Numbered from the stretch's first letter, positions 1 through 6,848 are shown. The stretch is DNA of 8,881 nucleotides from Alcaligenaceae bacterium (GCA_012511095.1 JAAZGT010000150.1:1-8881), one strand, 5' to 3'. Notes: a model not told the origin generated them from the sequence alone. Translations and numbers: made by a program.

Positions 1-329
1 GCCGTACGCTCAGCTGTTAAAATGGCACGCGCCGAACCACTAATGCGTGCAATACGACTACCTTTTTCTAAACGCGCCCCGTCTTTTAATAAGGCCTCAA
101 AGTGAATCTCACTATCGACCAATGTAAAAGCTAAACGCGCTAAATCCAAACCGGCTAAGACCCCCGCTTCACGCGCCACTAAATAGAGTTCCGATTGCAC
201 ATCACTAGGAATAATGGCATCACTGGTAATATCACCCGCTCGACCCAAGTCCTCTAATAAGGTGGCACGCACCAAAGGTTCAATCATTAAAGTCGATAAA
301 GGAGGAATCTGTTTAATCTGCTTTTTCAT
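1..329 (-). CDS. nadC: Nicotinate-nucleotide pyrophosphorylase (quinolinate phosphoribosyltransferase), N-terminal part
   Basis: NadC converts quinolinate and PRPP to nicotinate mononucleotide, CO2 and pyrophosphate in de novo NAD synthesis in the cytoplasm. The gene runs off the left edge: 109 full codons are present, somewhat over a third of the usual 280-300 residues. Visible family landmarks are LLEDLGRAGDITSDAI (about residues 23-38), AREAGVLAGLDLA (about 53-65) and ISGSARAILTAERT (about 96-109), where the last begins the conserved segment carrying a phosphate-contacting arginine. The barrel domain and remaining catalytic lysines lie outside the window. The ATG at 329 is chosen because an in-frame TGA lies two codons upstream; no clear Shine-Dalgarno precedes it, and ATG at codon 15 has none either. 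It follows the terminator at 357-387 by only 28 bases, so it needs readthrough or a promoter inside that terminator region. Identity is from recognised family sequence. Confidence 0.93.
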   Translation of the reverse strand, partial: MKKQIKQIPPLSTLMIEPLVRATLLEDLGRAGDITSDAIIPSDVQSELYLVAREAGVLAGLDLARLAFTLVDSEIHFEALLKDGARLEKGSRIARISGSARAILTAERT

Positions 330-356
330 GTGTCAGAGAACCATCAAAATAGTTTA

Positions 357-387
357 ATAAAAAATAACGCCTCTAATTATAGAGGCG
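357..387 (-). terminator. Rho-independent terminator after the M23 peptidase gene
   Basis: A perfect 7-bp stem pairs CGCCTCT (368-374) with AGAGGCG (381-387) around a 6-base loop. On the minus strand it is followed directly by TTATTTTTTATT. It starts 28 bases after the M23 stop codon and would end the isc-peptidase transcript. The minus-strand loop reads TATAAT, a -10-like hexamer, which may matter for nadC. Confidence 0.88.
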
Positions 388-414
388 CAATGAAGTTTAT
401 ACAGAAGAAATATA

Positions 415-1284
415 TTAAGGTTCAAAAGTACCTATAAAAATTGCTGGGTCGACCCGCTGATTATTAAGACTAACGGTCCAATGCAGATGTGGCCCCGTGG
501 AGCGACCAGTACTACCGACCTTGCCCACCACTTCGCCACGACGCACGGTTTGACCCTTAACCACATCAATTTCTGATAAATGACAATACATCGAGATCAG
601 ACCTTGACCATGGTCTACAAAGACAGTCTTGCCGTTAAAGAAGTAATCACCGGTAATGGTAATGACACCATCAGCAGAAGCTTTAACAGGCGTACCTTGT
701 GGTACGGCAATATCTAAGCCAGCATGAGGATTGCGCTCTTGGCCATTAAAGAAACGGCGTAAACCAAAAGGACTGGAATAACGACCACCCTCGACTGGGC
801 GATCTAAGACCACATTACTGGGCACCACTGGGCGAAAAGTTTTATAGGCTTCGCGTTGCTCGGCAGCCTCACGACTGTAGCGGTCTAAGTCTTGTTGAGA
901 AGGATTAACGTGACGATTGCTACTTAATTTAATGTGTTGTTCGCGGTATTTTTTTGAACCTACATTAAAGCTAAGTGACTCGTTGCGGCCACCATAATTG
1001 ACTTGTAGAGTATGGGTGCCTGGATTACTTTTTTGAGCAATACCCACAATGGCTAAATAACCACCAGATTCATTATTGGGTATAACCATTACCGAGCGAC
1101 CCTCATAAGTCACTTGCGGGCTCACACCACGATCTTGTAATGCCACCACCGCAATACCACCTGGTACTGGGCGATTTAATTGCCTTTCGATAAAGGACTG
1201 AGCCCAAGCAGGGGTACTAATCAACAAAGAAATTAAACTAAGAGAAATAAATCGACTAAGCTTTTTACTATGTTTTGCCATCAT
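415..1284 (-). CDS. Secreted M23 (LytM-type) peptidoglycan endopeptidase
   Basis: A 289-residue exported zinc metallopeptidase likely to cleave peptidoglycan cross-bridges in the periplasm. A signal peptide is clear: basic start (MMAKHSKK), hydrophobic stretch at about 11-23, and an AWA-Q cleavage site near residue 28. Residues 30-110 look like a beta-rich N-terminal domain, 111-150 a charged, possibly helical linker, and about 160-285 the M23 domain. Expected active-site residues are present: zinc ligands H187 and D191 (HxxxD), H268 in HLHW, and catalytic H235. It therefore looks active, unlike the degenerate LytM regulators such as EnvC or NlpD. Tandem ATGs open the gene; AAGGG lies 9 bases before the first and 12 before the second. 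It follows fdx by 33 bases with no terminator between, so it probably shares the isc transcript. The exact cross-link it cuts cannot be read from sequence. Confidence 0.93.
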   Translation of the reverse strand: MMAKHSKKLSRFISLSLISLLISTPAWAQSFIERQLNRPVPGGIAVVALQDRGVSPQVTYEGRSVMVIPNNESGGYLAIVGIAQKSNPGTHTLQVNYGGRNESLSFNVGSKKYREQHIKLSSNRHVNPSQQDLDRYSREAAEQREAYKTFRPVVPSNVVLDRPVEGGRYSSPFGLRRFFNGQERNPHAGLDIAVPQGTPVKASADGVITITGDYFFNGKTVFVDHGQGLISMYCHLSEIDVVKGQTVRRGEVVGKVGSTGRSTGPHLHWTVSLNNQRVDPAIFIGTFEP

Positions 1285-1305
1285 CTGCTTGGACCCTTAA
1301 AATTG

Positions 1306-1317
1306 TTATTGCAATAA
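1306..1317. repeat. 12-bp perfect palindrome after the fdx stop
   Basis: TTATTGCAATAA is self-complementary and abuts the fdx TAA (1320-1318) in the short fdx-M23 spacer. It has no loop and no following T-run, so it is not a terminator. It could be a protein-binding site or chance in AT-rich DNA. Confidence 0.35.
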
Positions 1318-1659
1318 TTAGTGATTTTCTTTAGCGTGATTAATGGTGTATTTAGGGATTTCAATCACGAGATCTTCATCAGTCACATAGGTTTGACAAG
1401 AAAGACGCGATTCAAAAGTCAAACCCCATGCCTTATCTAACATATCCTCTTCATCTTCTGTGGCTTCTTCAAGCGAATCAAAACCCTCTTTTACAATAAC
1501 GTGACAGGTAGTGCAAGCACACACCATTTCGCATGCGTGATCAATTGAAATACCATTGTCTAAAAGAATCTGACAAAGACTAACGTCGGATGGAACATTT
1601 TCAATTACTTTACCCTCGGGACAGATTTCCTCGTGAGGTAATACGGTAACTTTACGCAT
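1318..1659 (-). CDS. fdx: ISC-type [2Fe-2S] ferredoxin
   Basis: A 113-residue adrenodoxin-type ferredoxin that supplies electrons for cluster assembly on IscU and probably for reductive coupling to [4Fe-4S]. The four cluster ligands are C43, C49, C52 and C88 (Cx5Cx2C...C), matching E. coli Fdx with a one-residue offset. C47 corresponds to the extra non-ligand cysteine of ISC ferredoxins. The acidic stretch at about 61-74 is the usual partner-docking surface. Length is normal for the family. AGGAG sits 10 bases upstream of the ATG and the gene starts 18 bases after the hscA stop, so coupled expression is expected. In E. coli iscX comes next; here no iscX follows and the M23 gene takes that place. 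Confidence 0.97.
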   Translation of the reverse strand: MRKVTVLPHEEICPEGKVIENVPSDVSLCQILLDNGISIDHACEMVCACTTCHVIVKEGFDSLEEATEDEEDMLDKAWGLTFESRLSCQTYVTDEDLVIEIPKYTINHAKENH

Positions 1660-1677
1660 CTTTTATAAACTCCTAAA

Positions 1678-3537
1678 TTATAACTCTTCGACTTTCTTAC
1701 CAGAAAGTGCACGACGAATACTACGGTCCATACGTCTGGCAGCAAAGTCATCAGTGACTTGACTCAAACGTTGAATTTGACCACGAATCTCTTCGGCTTG
1801 ATCACCAGCAACTAATTCACGTAGTCGCTCCACCTCGGCACGAATTTTGGATTCCTCGTCGTCATTTAATAAATCAGCATCTTCAGCTAAGGCTGACACA
1901 ATCGATTCGATTAAACGACCACCATTAACCTGTTGCTCACGTAAGGTACGCTGTTTGGCATCTTCTTCGGCTGACTGCATGCCCTCGCTAAGCATACGTG
2001 TCACCTCTTCGTCTGATAGACCATAAGATGGTTTTACTGTAATATGCGCTTCGACATTAGAGGTTTTTTCACGAGCAGAAACACTTAATAAGCCATCGGC
2101 ATCAACTTGGAAGGTCACACGAATACGTGCTGCACCTGCAACCATAGGTGGAATACCGCGCAACTCAAAACGTGCTAATGAACGACATTCATCAACCAGC
2201 TCGCGCTCACCCTGCACCACGTGAAAACTCATGGCCGTTTGACCATCTTTATAGGTCGTAAACTCCTGAGCACGCGCTACTGGAATGGTGCTATTACGTG
2301 GAATAACCTTTTCGACTAGACCACCCATGGTCTCTAAGCCAAGGGAAAGTGGTGTCACATCAAGTAATAACCAATCCTCACCAGGTGACGGGTTACCCGC
2401 TAATTTGTTGGCCTGTAAAGCGGCACCAATAGCAACCACCTGATCGGGATCAATATCGACCAAAGGCTCTTTATTAAATAACTCACCAACCATCTCGCGG
2501 ACAATAGGCATGCGAGTTGAACCACCGACCATCACCACCCCTTGTACATCAGAGGCTTTTAAATCGGCATCACGTAAGGCCTGTTTAACGCAATCTAAGG
2601 TTTCCTCAACTAACTTACGAGCGATATTTTCAAAATGTGAGCGTGGATAATTAAGATCTAAATTAAGACCATTAGACAAACTTACTTTAAAATAAGCCTT
2701 ATTTTGCTTGGTTAAACGCTCACGCATTTTACGGGCGTGGCTCTTTAATAAGCGCCAATCGGCATGGGTCAAACCCTCGGTATCGTGATGCTTTAAGATA
2801 TCCTTAACAATCAGATCATCAAAGTCATCACCACCTAATTGTGTATTACCACCCGTTGATAAGACCTCAAACACACCCTTGGTTAAATTGAGGATTGAAA
2901 TATCAAAGGTACCACCACCTAGGTCATAGATCGCATAAACACCTTCGGCGGCGTTATCGAGACCATAGGCCACAGCGGCTGCGGTTGGTTCATTTAATAA
3001 ACGCAACACATCTAAACCAGCCAAACGCGCTGCATCACGGGTTGCTTGACGTTGCGCATCATCAAAATAAGCTGGGACCGTAATCACCGCACCCACTAAA
3101 TCATCGCCTAGTGAGTCTTCGGCTAATTGACGTAATTTAGCTAAGATCTGTGCCGATACCTCTACCGGACTTAAATCGCCATGTAAGGTTTTAAAACGTA
3201 CAGTACCCTCACCCTCAATCAGCTCATACGGTAGGCCCATGTCTTTGGCCTCATCGTAACTACGACCCATTAAGCGCTTAATAGAGAAGAAGGTATTTTG
3301 CGTATCACGACTTTTGGATTGAACAACGGCATGGCCAATTTGCACATCGCCATTTTTAAGATAACGTACGGCTGAGGGCATACTTTTCCTGCCCTTTTCA
3401 TCTGTCAAAATCTCAGCGACGCTACTACGAACCGAGGCGACTAAGGAGTTTGTGGTACCTAAGTCAATACCTACTGCCAGTCGACGCTGGTGAGGCATTG
3501 GCGATGCGCCGGGTTCAGAAATCTGTAAAAGTGCCAT
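1678..3537 (-). CDS. hscA: Fe-S assembly chaperone HscA (specialised Hsp70)
   Basis: A 619-residue Hsp70-family ATPase that binds the LPPVK motif of IscU and, stimulated by HscB, drives cluster release to acceptor proteins. Seen in order: the phosphate-1 motif GIDLGTTNS (23-31), the connect region VPAYFDDAQRQATRDAA (154-170), phosphate-2 DLGGGTFDI (205-213), the adenosine motif VGGSTRMP (337-344), the interdomain linker LLLDV (390-394), a substrate-binding domain to about 510 and a helical lid to the end. The length is close to the 616 residues of E. coli HscA and shorter than DnaK, lacking a long DnaK-like tail; the operon position also excludes DnaK. The first 35 residues closely resemble betaproteobacterial HscA as I remember it. 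The start has only a weak A-rich Shine-Dalgarno (AAAAAAGAAAA), so translation may depend on coupling to hscB 33 bases upstream. Confidence 0.97.
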   Translation of the reverse strand: MALLQISEPGASPMPHQRRLAVGIDLGTTNSLVASVRSSVAEILTDEKGRKSMPSAVRYLKNGDVQIGHAVVQSKSRDTQNTFFSIKRLMGRSYDEAKDMGLPYELIEGEGTVRFKTLHGDLSPVEVSAQILAKLRQLAEDSLGDDLVGAVITVPAYFDDAQRQATRDAARLAGLDVLRLLNEPTAAAVAYGLDNAAEGVYAIYDLGGGTFDISILNLTKGVFEVLSTGGNTQLGGDDFDDLIVKDILKHHDTEGLTHADWRLLKSHARKMRERLTKQNKAYFKVSLSNGLNLDLNYPRSHFENIARKLVEETLDCVKQALRDADLKASDVQGVVMVGGSTRMPIVREMVGELFNKEPLVDIDPDQVVAIGAALQANKLAGNPSPGEDWLLLDVTPLSLGLETMGGLVEKVIPRNSTIPVARAQEFTTYKDGQTAMSFHVVQGERELVDECRSLARFELRGIPPMVAGAARIRVTFQVDADGLLSVSAREKTSNVEAHITVKPSYGLSDEEVTRMLSEGMQSAEEDAKQRTLREQQVNGGRLIESIVSALAEDADLLNDDEESKIRAEVERLRELVAGDQAEEIRGQIQRLSQVTDDFAARRMDRSIRRALSGKKVEEL

Positions 3538-3570
3538 AAATAATTTTCTTTTTTAATTTTTTTGTCTGAG

Positions 3571-4074
3571 CTAGTTTAGCTGCTCTTTAATTTCGCTACG
3601 GAACTTATCAATAAACATCCACTGGCGTAGCTTCTCAGTGGCTTCAGGCCAGTTTTTTTGCTGATCAATTAACTCAGCAACTGCATCATTTAGTGCCAGC
3701 TCTTCGGTTTCGACCTGCTGCAACAATTGCCCTAAGGCCTCTTGATTGCCAGCGGCTGACTCTAATTCCTCACGCCATTCCATTTGTTTAAATAAAAACT
3801 CTGGGGGCATAGAGGTATTGCTTTCGGCACCAATATCTATACCCTGCTGCTCACATAAATAAGTGGCGCGTTTAAGAGGGCTTTTTAGTACCTGATAAGC
3901 CTCATTAATCAGGCTTGCCCATTGCATCGCTACACGCTTTTCGACATCCGATGCTGTCGCAAATCGATCGGGATGCACCTGGGCTGATTTAGAACGCCAA
4001 AGCTGCTCTAATTCGCTAGTATCAACAGCGAATTGAGCAGGCAACTCAAACAATTCAAAATAATCTTGGTTCAC
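3571..4074 (-). CDS. hscB: Fe-S assembly co-chaperone HscB (J protein)
   Basis: A 167-residue J-domain protein that delivers IscU to HscA and stimulates its ATPase. The J domain covers about residues 1-75, with the HPD motif at 34-36 inside HPDRF. The C-terminal three-helix domain contains the IscU-binding segment PPEFLFKQMEWREELE (about 89-104), which corresponds to the conserved MEQMELREEL region of E. coli HscB. Length agrees with the family (171 in E. coli). The start codon is GTG (4074-4072), with AGGA 6 bases upstream; no ATG gives a better N-terminus and the frame begins exactly at the conserved DYFELF start of the J domain. It sits 29 bases after iscA and 33 bases before hscA. The text closely resembles betaproteobacterial HscB. 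Confidence 0.96.
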   Translation of the reverse strand: MNQDYFELFELPAQFAVDTSELEQLWRSKSAQVHPDRFATASDVEKRVAMQWASLINEAYQVLKSPLKRATYLCEQQGIDIGAESNTSMPPEFLFKQMEWREELESAAGNQEALGQLLQQVETEELALNDAVAELIDQQKNWPEATEKLRQWMFIDKFRSEIKEQLN

Positions 4075-4103
4075 GCTATATCCTAATAACTAAGATGTGG
4101 CGA

Positions 4104-4427
4104 TTACACCGTAAATGACTCACCGCATCCACAGCTCGCTTTTTCGTTAGGGTTAGTAAACTTGAACCCCTCATTAAGACCTTCGCGAACATAATCAAGG
4201 TGTGTACCATCAATATAAACTAAGCTTTTTGGGTCTACAAAAATCTTAATATTGTGACTCTCATAGACCTGGTCATCTTGCTCAGGCACATCCACATACT
4301 CCAGCTTGTATGCCATTCCGGAACAACCTGTGGTACGCACACCAAGACGCAGACCCAAACCACTACCACGTTTATCGAGGTAGTTTTGAATATGTTGTGC
4401 TGCTTTTTCTGTCAATGTGATTGCCAT
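4104..4427 (-). CDS. iscA: A-type iron-sulfur carrier IscA
   Basis: A 107-residue A-type carrier that receives clusters from IscU and passes them on, especially for [4Fe-4S] proteins under aerobic conditions. The three ligand cysteines C35, C99 and C101 (GCSG and SCGCGESF) fall at the same positions as in E. coli IscA, and length is identical to the usual 107. The N-terminal MAITLTEKAAQHI is typical for the family. It is separated from iscU by 107 bases, the largest gap in the operon, containing two hairpins, so its dosage may differ from that of iscRSU. The Shine-Dalgarno is weak (TTAGG close to the ATG). HesB-like or ErpA alternatives are disfavoured by the operon position between iscU and hscB. 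Confidence 0.96.
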   Translation of the reverse strand: MAITLTEKAAQHIQNYLDKRGSGLGLRLGVRTTGCSGMAYKLEYVDVPEQDDQVYESHNIKIFVDPKSLVYIDGTHLDYVREGLNEGFKFTNPNEKASCGCGESFTV

Positions 4428-4482
4428 AACCTAACTCACTAATTTTAAATACCAAATAAATCAATATTTATAAGTACATTGG

Positions 4483-4508
4483 TCCGGCGCGGCTTAGCCA
4501 GCGCCGGA
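4483..4508 (-). repeat. GC-rich hairpin in the iscU-iscA spacer
   Basis: TCCGGCGC (4483-4490) and GCGCCGGA (4501-4508) form a perfect 8-bp inverted repeat. The interior extends it with GGC (4491-4493) and GCC (4497-4499) around TTA, leaving one bulged base. It is far more GC-rich than its surroundings. On the transcript side no T-run follows, so it is not a standard terminator. It is more likely a processing or stability element or a partial attenuator between iscRSU and iscA-hscBA-fdx. Confidence 0.7.
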
Positions 4509-4514
4509 ACATAT

Positions 4515-4541
4515 TAGCTAATTTTGAATATGAATTAGCTA
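4515..4541 (-). repeat. Hairpin spanning the iscU stop codon
   Basis: TAGCTAATT (4515-4523) and AATTAGCTA (4533-4541) form a perfect 9-bp inverted repeat with a 9-base loop. The iscU TAA (4537-4535) lies inside the first transcribed arm. It lies 6 bases upstream (in transcript order) of the GC-rich hairpin, making a tandem pair. Being AT-rich, it is individually weaker. Confidence 0.55.
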
Positions 4542-4915
4542 TTTTTTTCTTTGTAATCTTTAACTGCTGCTTTAATCGCATCTTCAGCTAAGATTGAACA
4601 GTGAATTTTAACAGGTGGAAGCGCTAATTCCTCAGCAATATGCGCGTTTTTAATTTCTAGTGCCTCGTCAAGCGTTTTACCTTTTACCCACTCAGTAATT
4701 AATGAGCTTGAGGCAATTGCTGAACCGCAGCCATAGGTTTTAAAACGAGCATCTTCAATAACACCTGCATCGCTCACTTTAATTTGTAATCTCATCACGT
4801 CACCACAGGCTGGCGCACCAACCATACCGGTACCAACGCCAGCTTCATCTTTGTCGAAGTTACCGACGTTACGCGGATTCTCATAATGGTCTAAAACTTT
4901 ATCGCTATATGCCAT
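4535..4915 (-). CDS. iscU: Fe-S cluster scaffold protein IscU
   Basis: A 126-residue scaffold on which [2Fe-2S] clusters are built from IscS-derived sulfur and iron before transfer through HscA/HscB. The ligand cysteines C37, C63 and C106 are present, together with D39, whose equivalent modulates cluster lability, and H105. The HscA recognition motif LPPVK is at 99-103. Length matches the standard housekeeping IscU (about 128). AAGGAG lies 7 bases upstream of the ATG, a strong ribosome site suited to a protein needed in quantity. The gene lies 39 bases after iscS and is followed by a 107-base spacer with two hairpins, one overlapping its stop codon. The lack of extra domains excludes NifU, and the LPPVK motif excludes SufU. 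Confidence 0.98.
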   Translation of the reverse strand: MAYSDKVLDHYENPRNVGNFDKDEAGVGTGMVGAPACGDVMRLQIKVSDAGVIEDARFKTYGCGSAIASSSLITEWVKGKTLDEALEIKNAHIAEELALPPVKIHCSILAEDAIKAAVKDYKEKNS

Positions 4916-4954
4916 GACCTTACTCCTTATAATAAATTACTTGTAGTGTATTGA

Positions 4955-6169
4955 TTAATGCGCTGTCCATTCGATGGCGCTTACATCAATACCTTCTTTG
5001 TGCATATCCCAAAGTGGCGACATATCACGTAGTTTAGCCACTTGCTCTTTAATTACTTTAATCGCGTAATCTACTTCTTCTTCGGTATTAAAACGACCTA
5101 AGGTAAAACGAATCGAGCTATGTGCTAACTCATCATCGCGACCTAGTGCACGTAACACATAAGAAGGCTCTAAACTGGCTGAAGTACAGGCTGAACCACT
5201 TGATACGGCTAAATCACTAATCGCCATCATTAAAGACTCACCCTCAACGTAGTTAAAGCTCATATTTAGGTTCGCACCGATGCGATGCTCCATATCACCG
5301 TTGATATATACCTCTTCGATTTCTGAGAGACCTTTGAGTAAACGGTCACGTAAAGCGCGAATACGCTCATTTTCGGTGGCCATTTCCTCTTTAAGGATAC
5401 GGAAAGCCTCACCCATACCAACAATTTGGTGAGTCGCTAAGGTACCTGAACGGAAACCACGCTCATGGCCGCCACCGTGCATTTGTGCTTCTAGGCGAAT
5501 ACGTGGCTTACGACGTACATATAAAGCACCAATACCCTTAGGACCGTAAGCTTTGTGACCCGATAGAGATAACAGGTCTACTTTAACCTTGTTTAAATCG
5601 ATCTCTACCTTACCTGCTGCTTGTGCTGCATCAACGTGAAACACAACTTTATTAGCACGACAAAGCTCACCAATCGCTTCGATGTCATGAATCACACCGA
5701 TCTCGTTGTTGACCCACATAGCAGACACTAAAATCGTATCTGGACGAATGGCGGCTTTAAGCTCTTCCATATCGATTAAGCCTTTGTCATTAACGTCGAG
5801 ATAAGTAACCTCAAAACCCTCACGCTCTAATTCACGCATTGGGTCTAATACCGCTTTGTGTTCAGTCTTAATAGTAATTAAATGTTTACCGCGTGACTGA
5901 TAGAATTCAGCAATACCTTTAATCGCGAGGTTATTTGACTCGGTAGCACCAGAGGTCCAAATAATCTCACGGGAATCCGCTCCGATTAAATCAGCCACAT
6001 GCTGACGTGCTTGCTCAACGGCTTCCTCGGCGTCCCAGCCGAATGAATGACTACGTGATGCTGGATTACCGAACTTTTCGTATAACCAAGGCACCATGGC
6101 ATCTACAACACGCGGATCAACCGGGGTGGTAGAAGAGTAGTCAAAATAGATAGGTAAATTTACTGACAT
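4955..6169 (-). CDS. iscS: Cysteine desulfurase IscS
   Basis: A PLP-dependent enzyme converting cysteine to alanine and passing the sulfur as a persulfide to IscU and to tRNA-thiolation acceptors. From the ATG at 6169 the protein is 404 residues, the length of E. coli IscS, and landmark residues fall on E. coli numbering: H104 (TEH), PLP lysine K206 (SGHKAYGPKG) and the persulfide cysteine C328 (SSGSACTSASLEPSY) on the mobile loop. The C-terminal SPLWDMHKEGIDVSAIEWTAH is a typical group I tail and contributes to IscU binding. The frame stays open to a TTG at 6187 overlapping the iscR stop, but AGGAG sits 6 bases before the ATG at 6169 and homologues begin there. The gap to iscR is 14 bases. 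Confidence 0.98.
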   Translation of the reverse strand: MSVNLPIYFDYSSTTPVDPRVVDAMVPWLYEKFGNPASRSHSFGWDAEEAVEQARQHVADLIGADSREIIWTSGATESNNLAIKGIAEFYQSRGKHLITIKTEHKAVLDPMRELEREGFEVTYLDVNDKGLIDMEELKAAIRPDTILVSAMWVNNEIGVIHDIEAIGELCRANKVVFHVDAAQAAGKVEIDLNKVKVDLLSLSGHKAYGPKGIGALYVRRKPRIRLEAQMHGGGHERGFRSGTLATHQIVGMGEAFRILKEEMATENERIRALRDRLLKGLSEIEEVYINGDMEHRIGANLNMSFNYVEGESLMMAISDLAVSSGSACTSASLEPSYVLRALGRDDELAHSSIRFTLGRFNTEEEVDYAIKVIKEQVAKLRDMSPLWDMHKEGIDVSAIEWTAH

Positions 6170-6183
6170 TACTAACTCCTGTA

Positions 6184-6696
6184 TCAAACAGCACCTGACA
6201 TGATGCCATTTGTCTGCTCGCGCATCACCACTTCTGAGTGATTTGCTGATTTGTTTTGATGATTCAATTGACGCATACGTTGTTTATCGACTAAGTCTTG
6301 GAGTGACACGGCGTCTAAGAAATCAACGACGTGACGATTTAAATCAGTCCACAACTCATGCGTCATGCAATGACCCGATGTCGCACCATCTTTGCCTGTA
6401 TCGCAAATTTTCTTGCTACCACAGGCTGTGGTATCAACCGGCTCATCGACCGCAAAAATAATATCTGCGACACTAATATCTCTGGCATAACGGGCTAATA
6501 AATAGCCACCGCCTGGTCCACGTACACTTTCCACTAACTCGTGGCGACGTAACCTACCGAACAATTGCTCAAGATAGGATAAAGAGATATTTTGTCGCTC
6601 ACTAATGGTCGCTAATGTCACCGGACCACTATGATAACGTAGACCTAAGTCAATCATAGCGGTAACGGCGAAACGACCTTTTGTTGTTAAGCGCAT
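6184..6696 (-). CDS. iscR: Rrf2-family Fe-S sensing regulator IscR
   Basis: A 170-residue winged-helix repressor that binds a [2Fe-2S] cluster and shuts down its own operon when clusters are plentiful; the apo form also regulates a second class of sites. The N-terminal DNA-binding domain is typical (MRLTTKGRFAVTAMIDL; recognition helix region LSYLEQLFGRLRR with E43; wing RGPGGGYLLAR at 59-69). Cluster ligands are inferred as C92, C98, C110 and H113. The spacing between the second and third cysteines is eleven residues, against five in E. coli (C92, C98, C104, H107), a six-residue insertion in the cluster loop. The tail beyond about 140 is polar and probably disordered. TAGGAG lies 7 bases upstream of the ATG. 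Three IscR-like boxes lie upstream, consistent with autoregulation. Confidence 0.97.
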   Translation of the reverse strand: MRLTTKGRFAVTAMIDLGLRYHSGPVTLATISERQNISLSYLEQLFGRLRRHELVESVRGPGGGYLLARYARDISVADIIFAVDEPVDTTACGSKKICDTGKDGATSGHCMTHELWTDLNRHVVDFLDAVSLQDLVDKQRMRQLNHQNKSANHSEVVMREQTNGIMSGAV

Positions 6697-6713
6697 AAAA
6701 TTGCTCCTAAACT

Positions 6714-6738
6714 AAATCCTACTAATTTACTCAAGTAT
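6714..6738 (-). promoter_or_regulatory. IscR type 1 box 1 (proximal)
   Basis: The minus strand of this 25-mer begins ATACTTGAGT and matches the type 1 consensus ATASYYGACTRWWWYAGTCRRSTAT (from memory) at 21 of 25 positions. It lies 18-42 bases before the iscR start and overlaps a -10-like TATACT (6739-6734), so binding should block transcription initiation. Its core ATTTACTCAAGTATA is repeated exactly 80 bases away in box 2. Confidence 0.72.
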
Positions 6739-6762
6739 AGGGGCAAAAAAATTTTGACTTAA
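6734..6762 (-). promoter_or_regulatory. Candidate iscR promoter
   Basis: TATACT (6739-6734) is a good -10 hexamer and would start transcription near 6727, giving a leader of about 30 bases. At 17-base spacing the -35 position (6762-6757) reads TTAAGT, only three of six matches. A weak -35 with a -10 buried in an IscR box fits a repressible promoter. A second TATACT at 6819-6814 inside box 2 is an alternative start. Confidence 0.5.
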
Positions 6763-6793
6763 TTACTACTTAATAACAACCTAAGAAGCAATC

Positions 6794-6818
6794 ATACCCG
6801 AGTGATTTACTCAAGTAT
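6794..6818. promoter_or_regulatory. IscR type 1 box 2
   Basis: A 25-bp near-palindrome with arms ATACCCGAGT and ACTCAAGTAT around five bases. It matches the E. coli type 1 consensus at 23 of 25 positions; the two differences are symmetrical (GAGT/ACTC instead of GACT/AGTC), suggesting a lineage-specific half-site. It contains a second TATACT on the minus strand (6819-6814). Confidence 0.78.
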
Positions 6819-6823
6819 AACAA

Positions 6824-6848
6824 ATACCATAGTAAATTGCTAGGGTAT
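6824..6848. promoter_or_regulatory. IscR type 1 box 3 (distal, weaker)
   Basis: The arms ATACCATAGT and GCTAGGGTAT surround AAATT, matching the type 1 consensus at 19 of 25 positions with both ATA/TAT ends intact. It starts 30 bp from box 2, about three helical turns, so the two could be occupied on the same DNA face. Confidence 0.5.

Noticed and set aside
2895..3083. Plus-strand open frame opposite hscA
   Set aside because: It is His/Arg-rich and antisense to conserved ATPase motifs, with no start signal; it is a shadow of hscA.
6170..6187. Longer IscS start at a TTG overlapping the iscR stop codon
   Set aside because: It adds six residues absent from homologues, while the ATG at 6169 has AGGAG 6 bases upstream and restores exact E. 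coli residue numbering.
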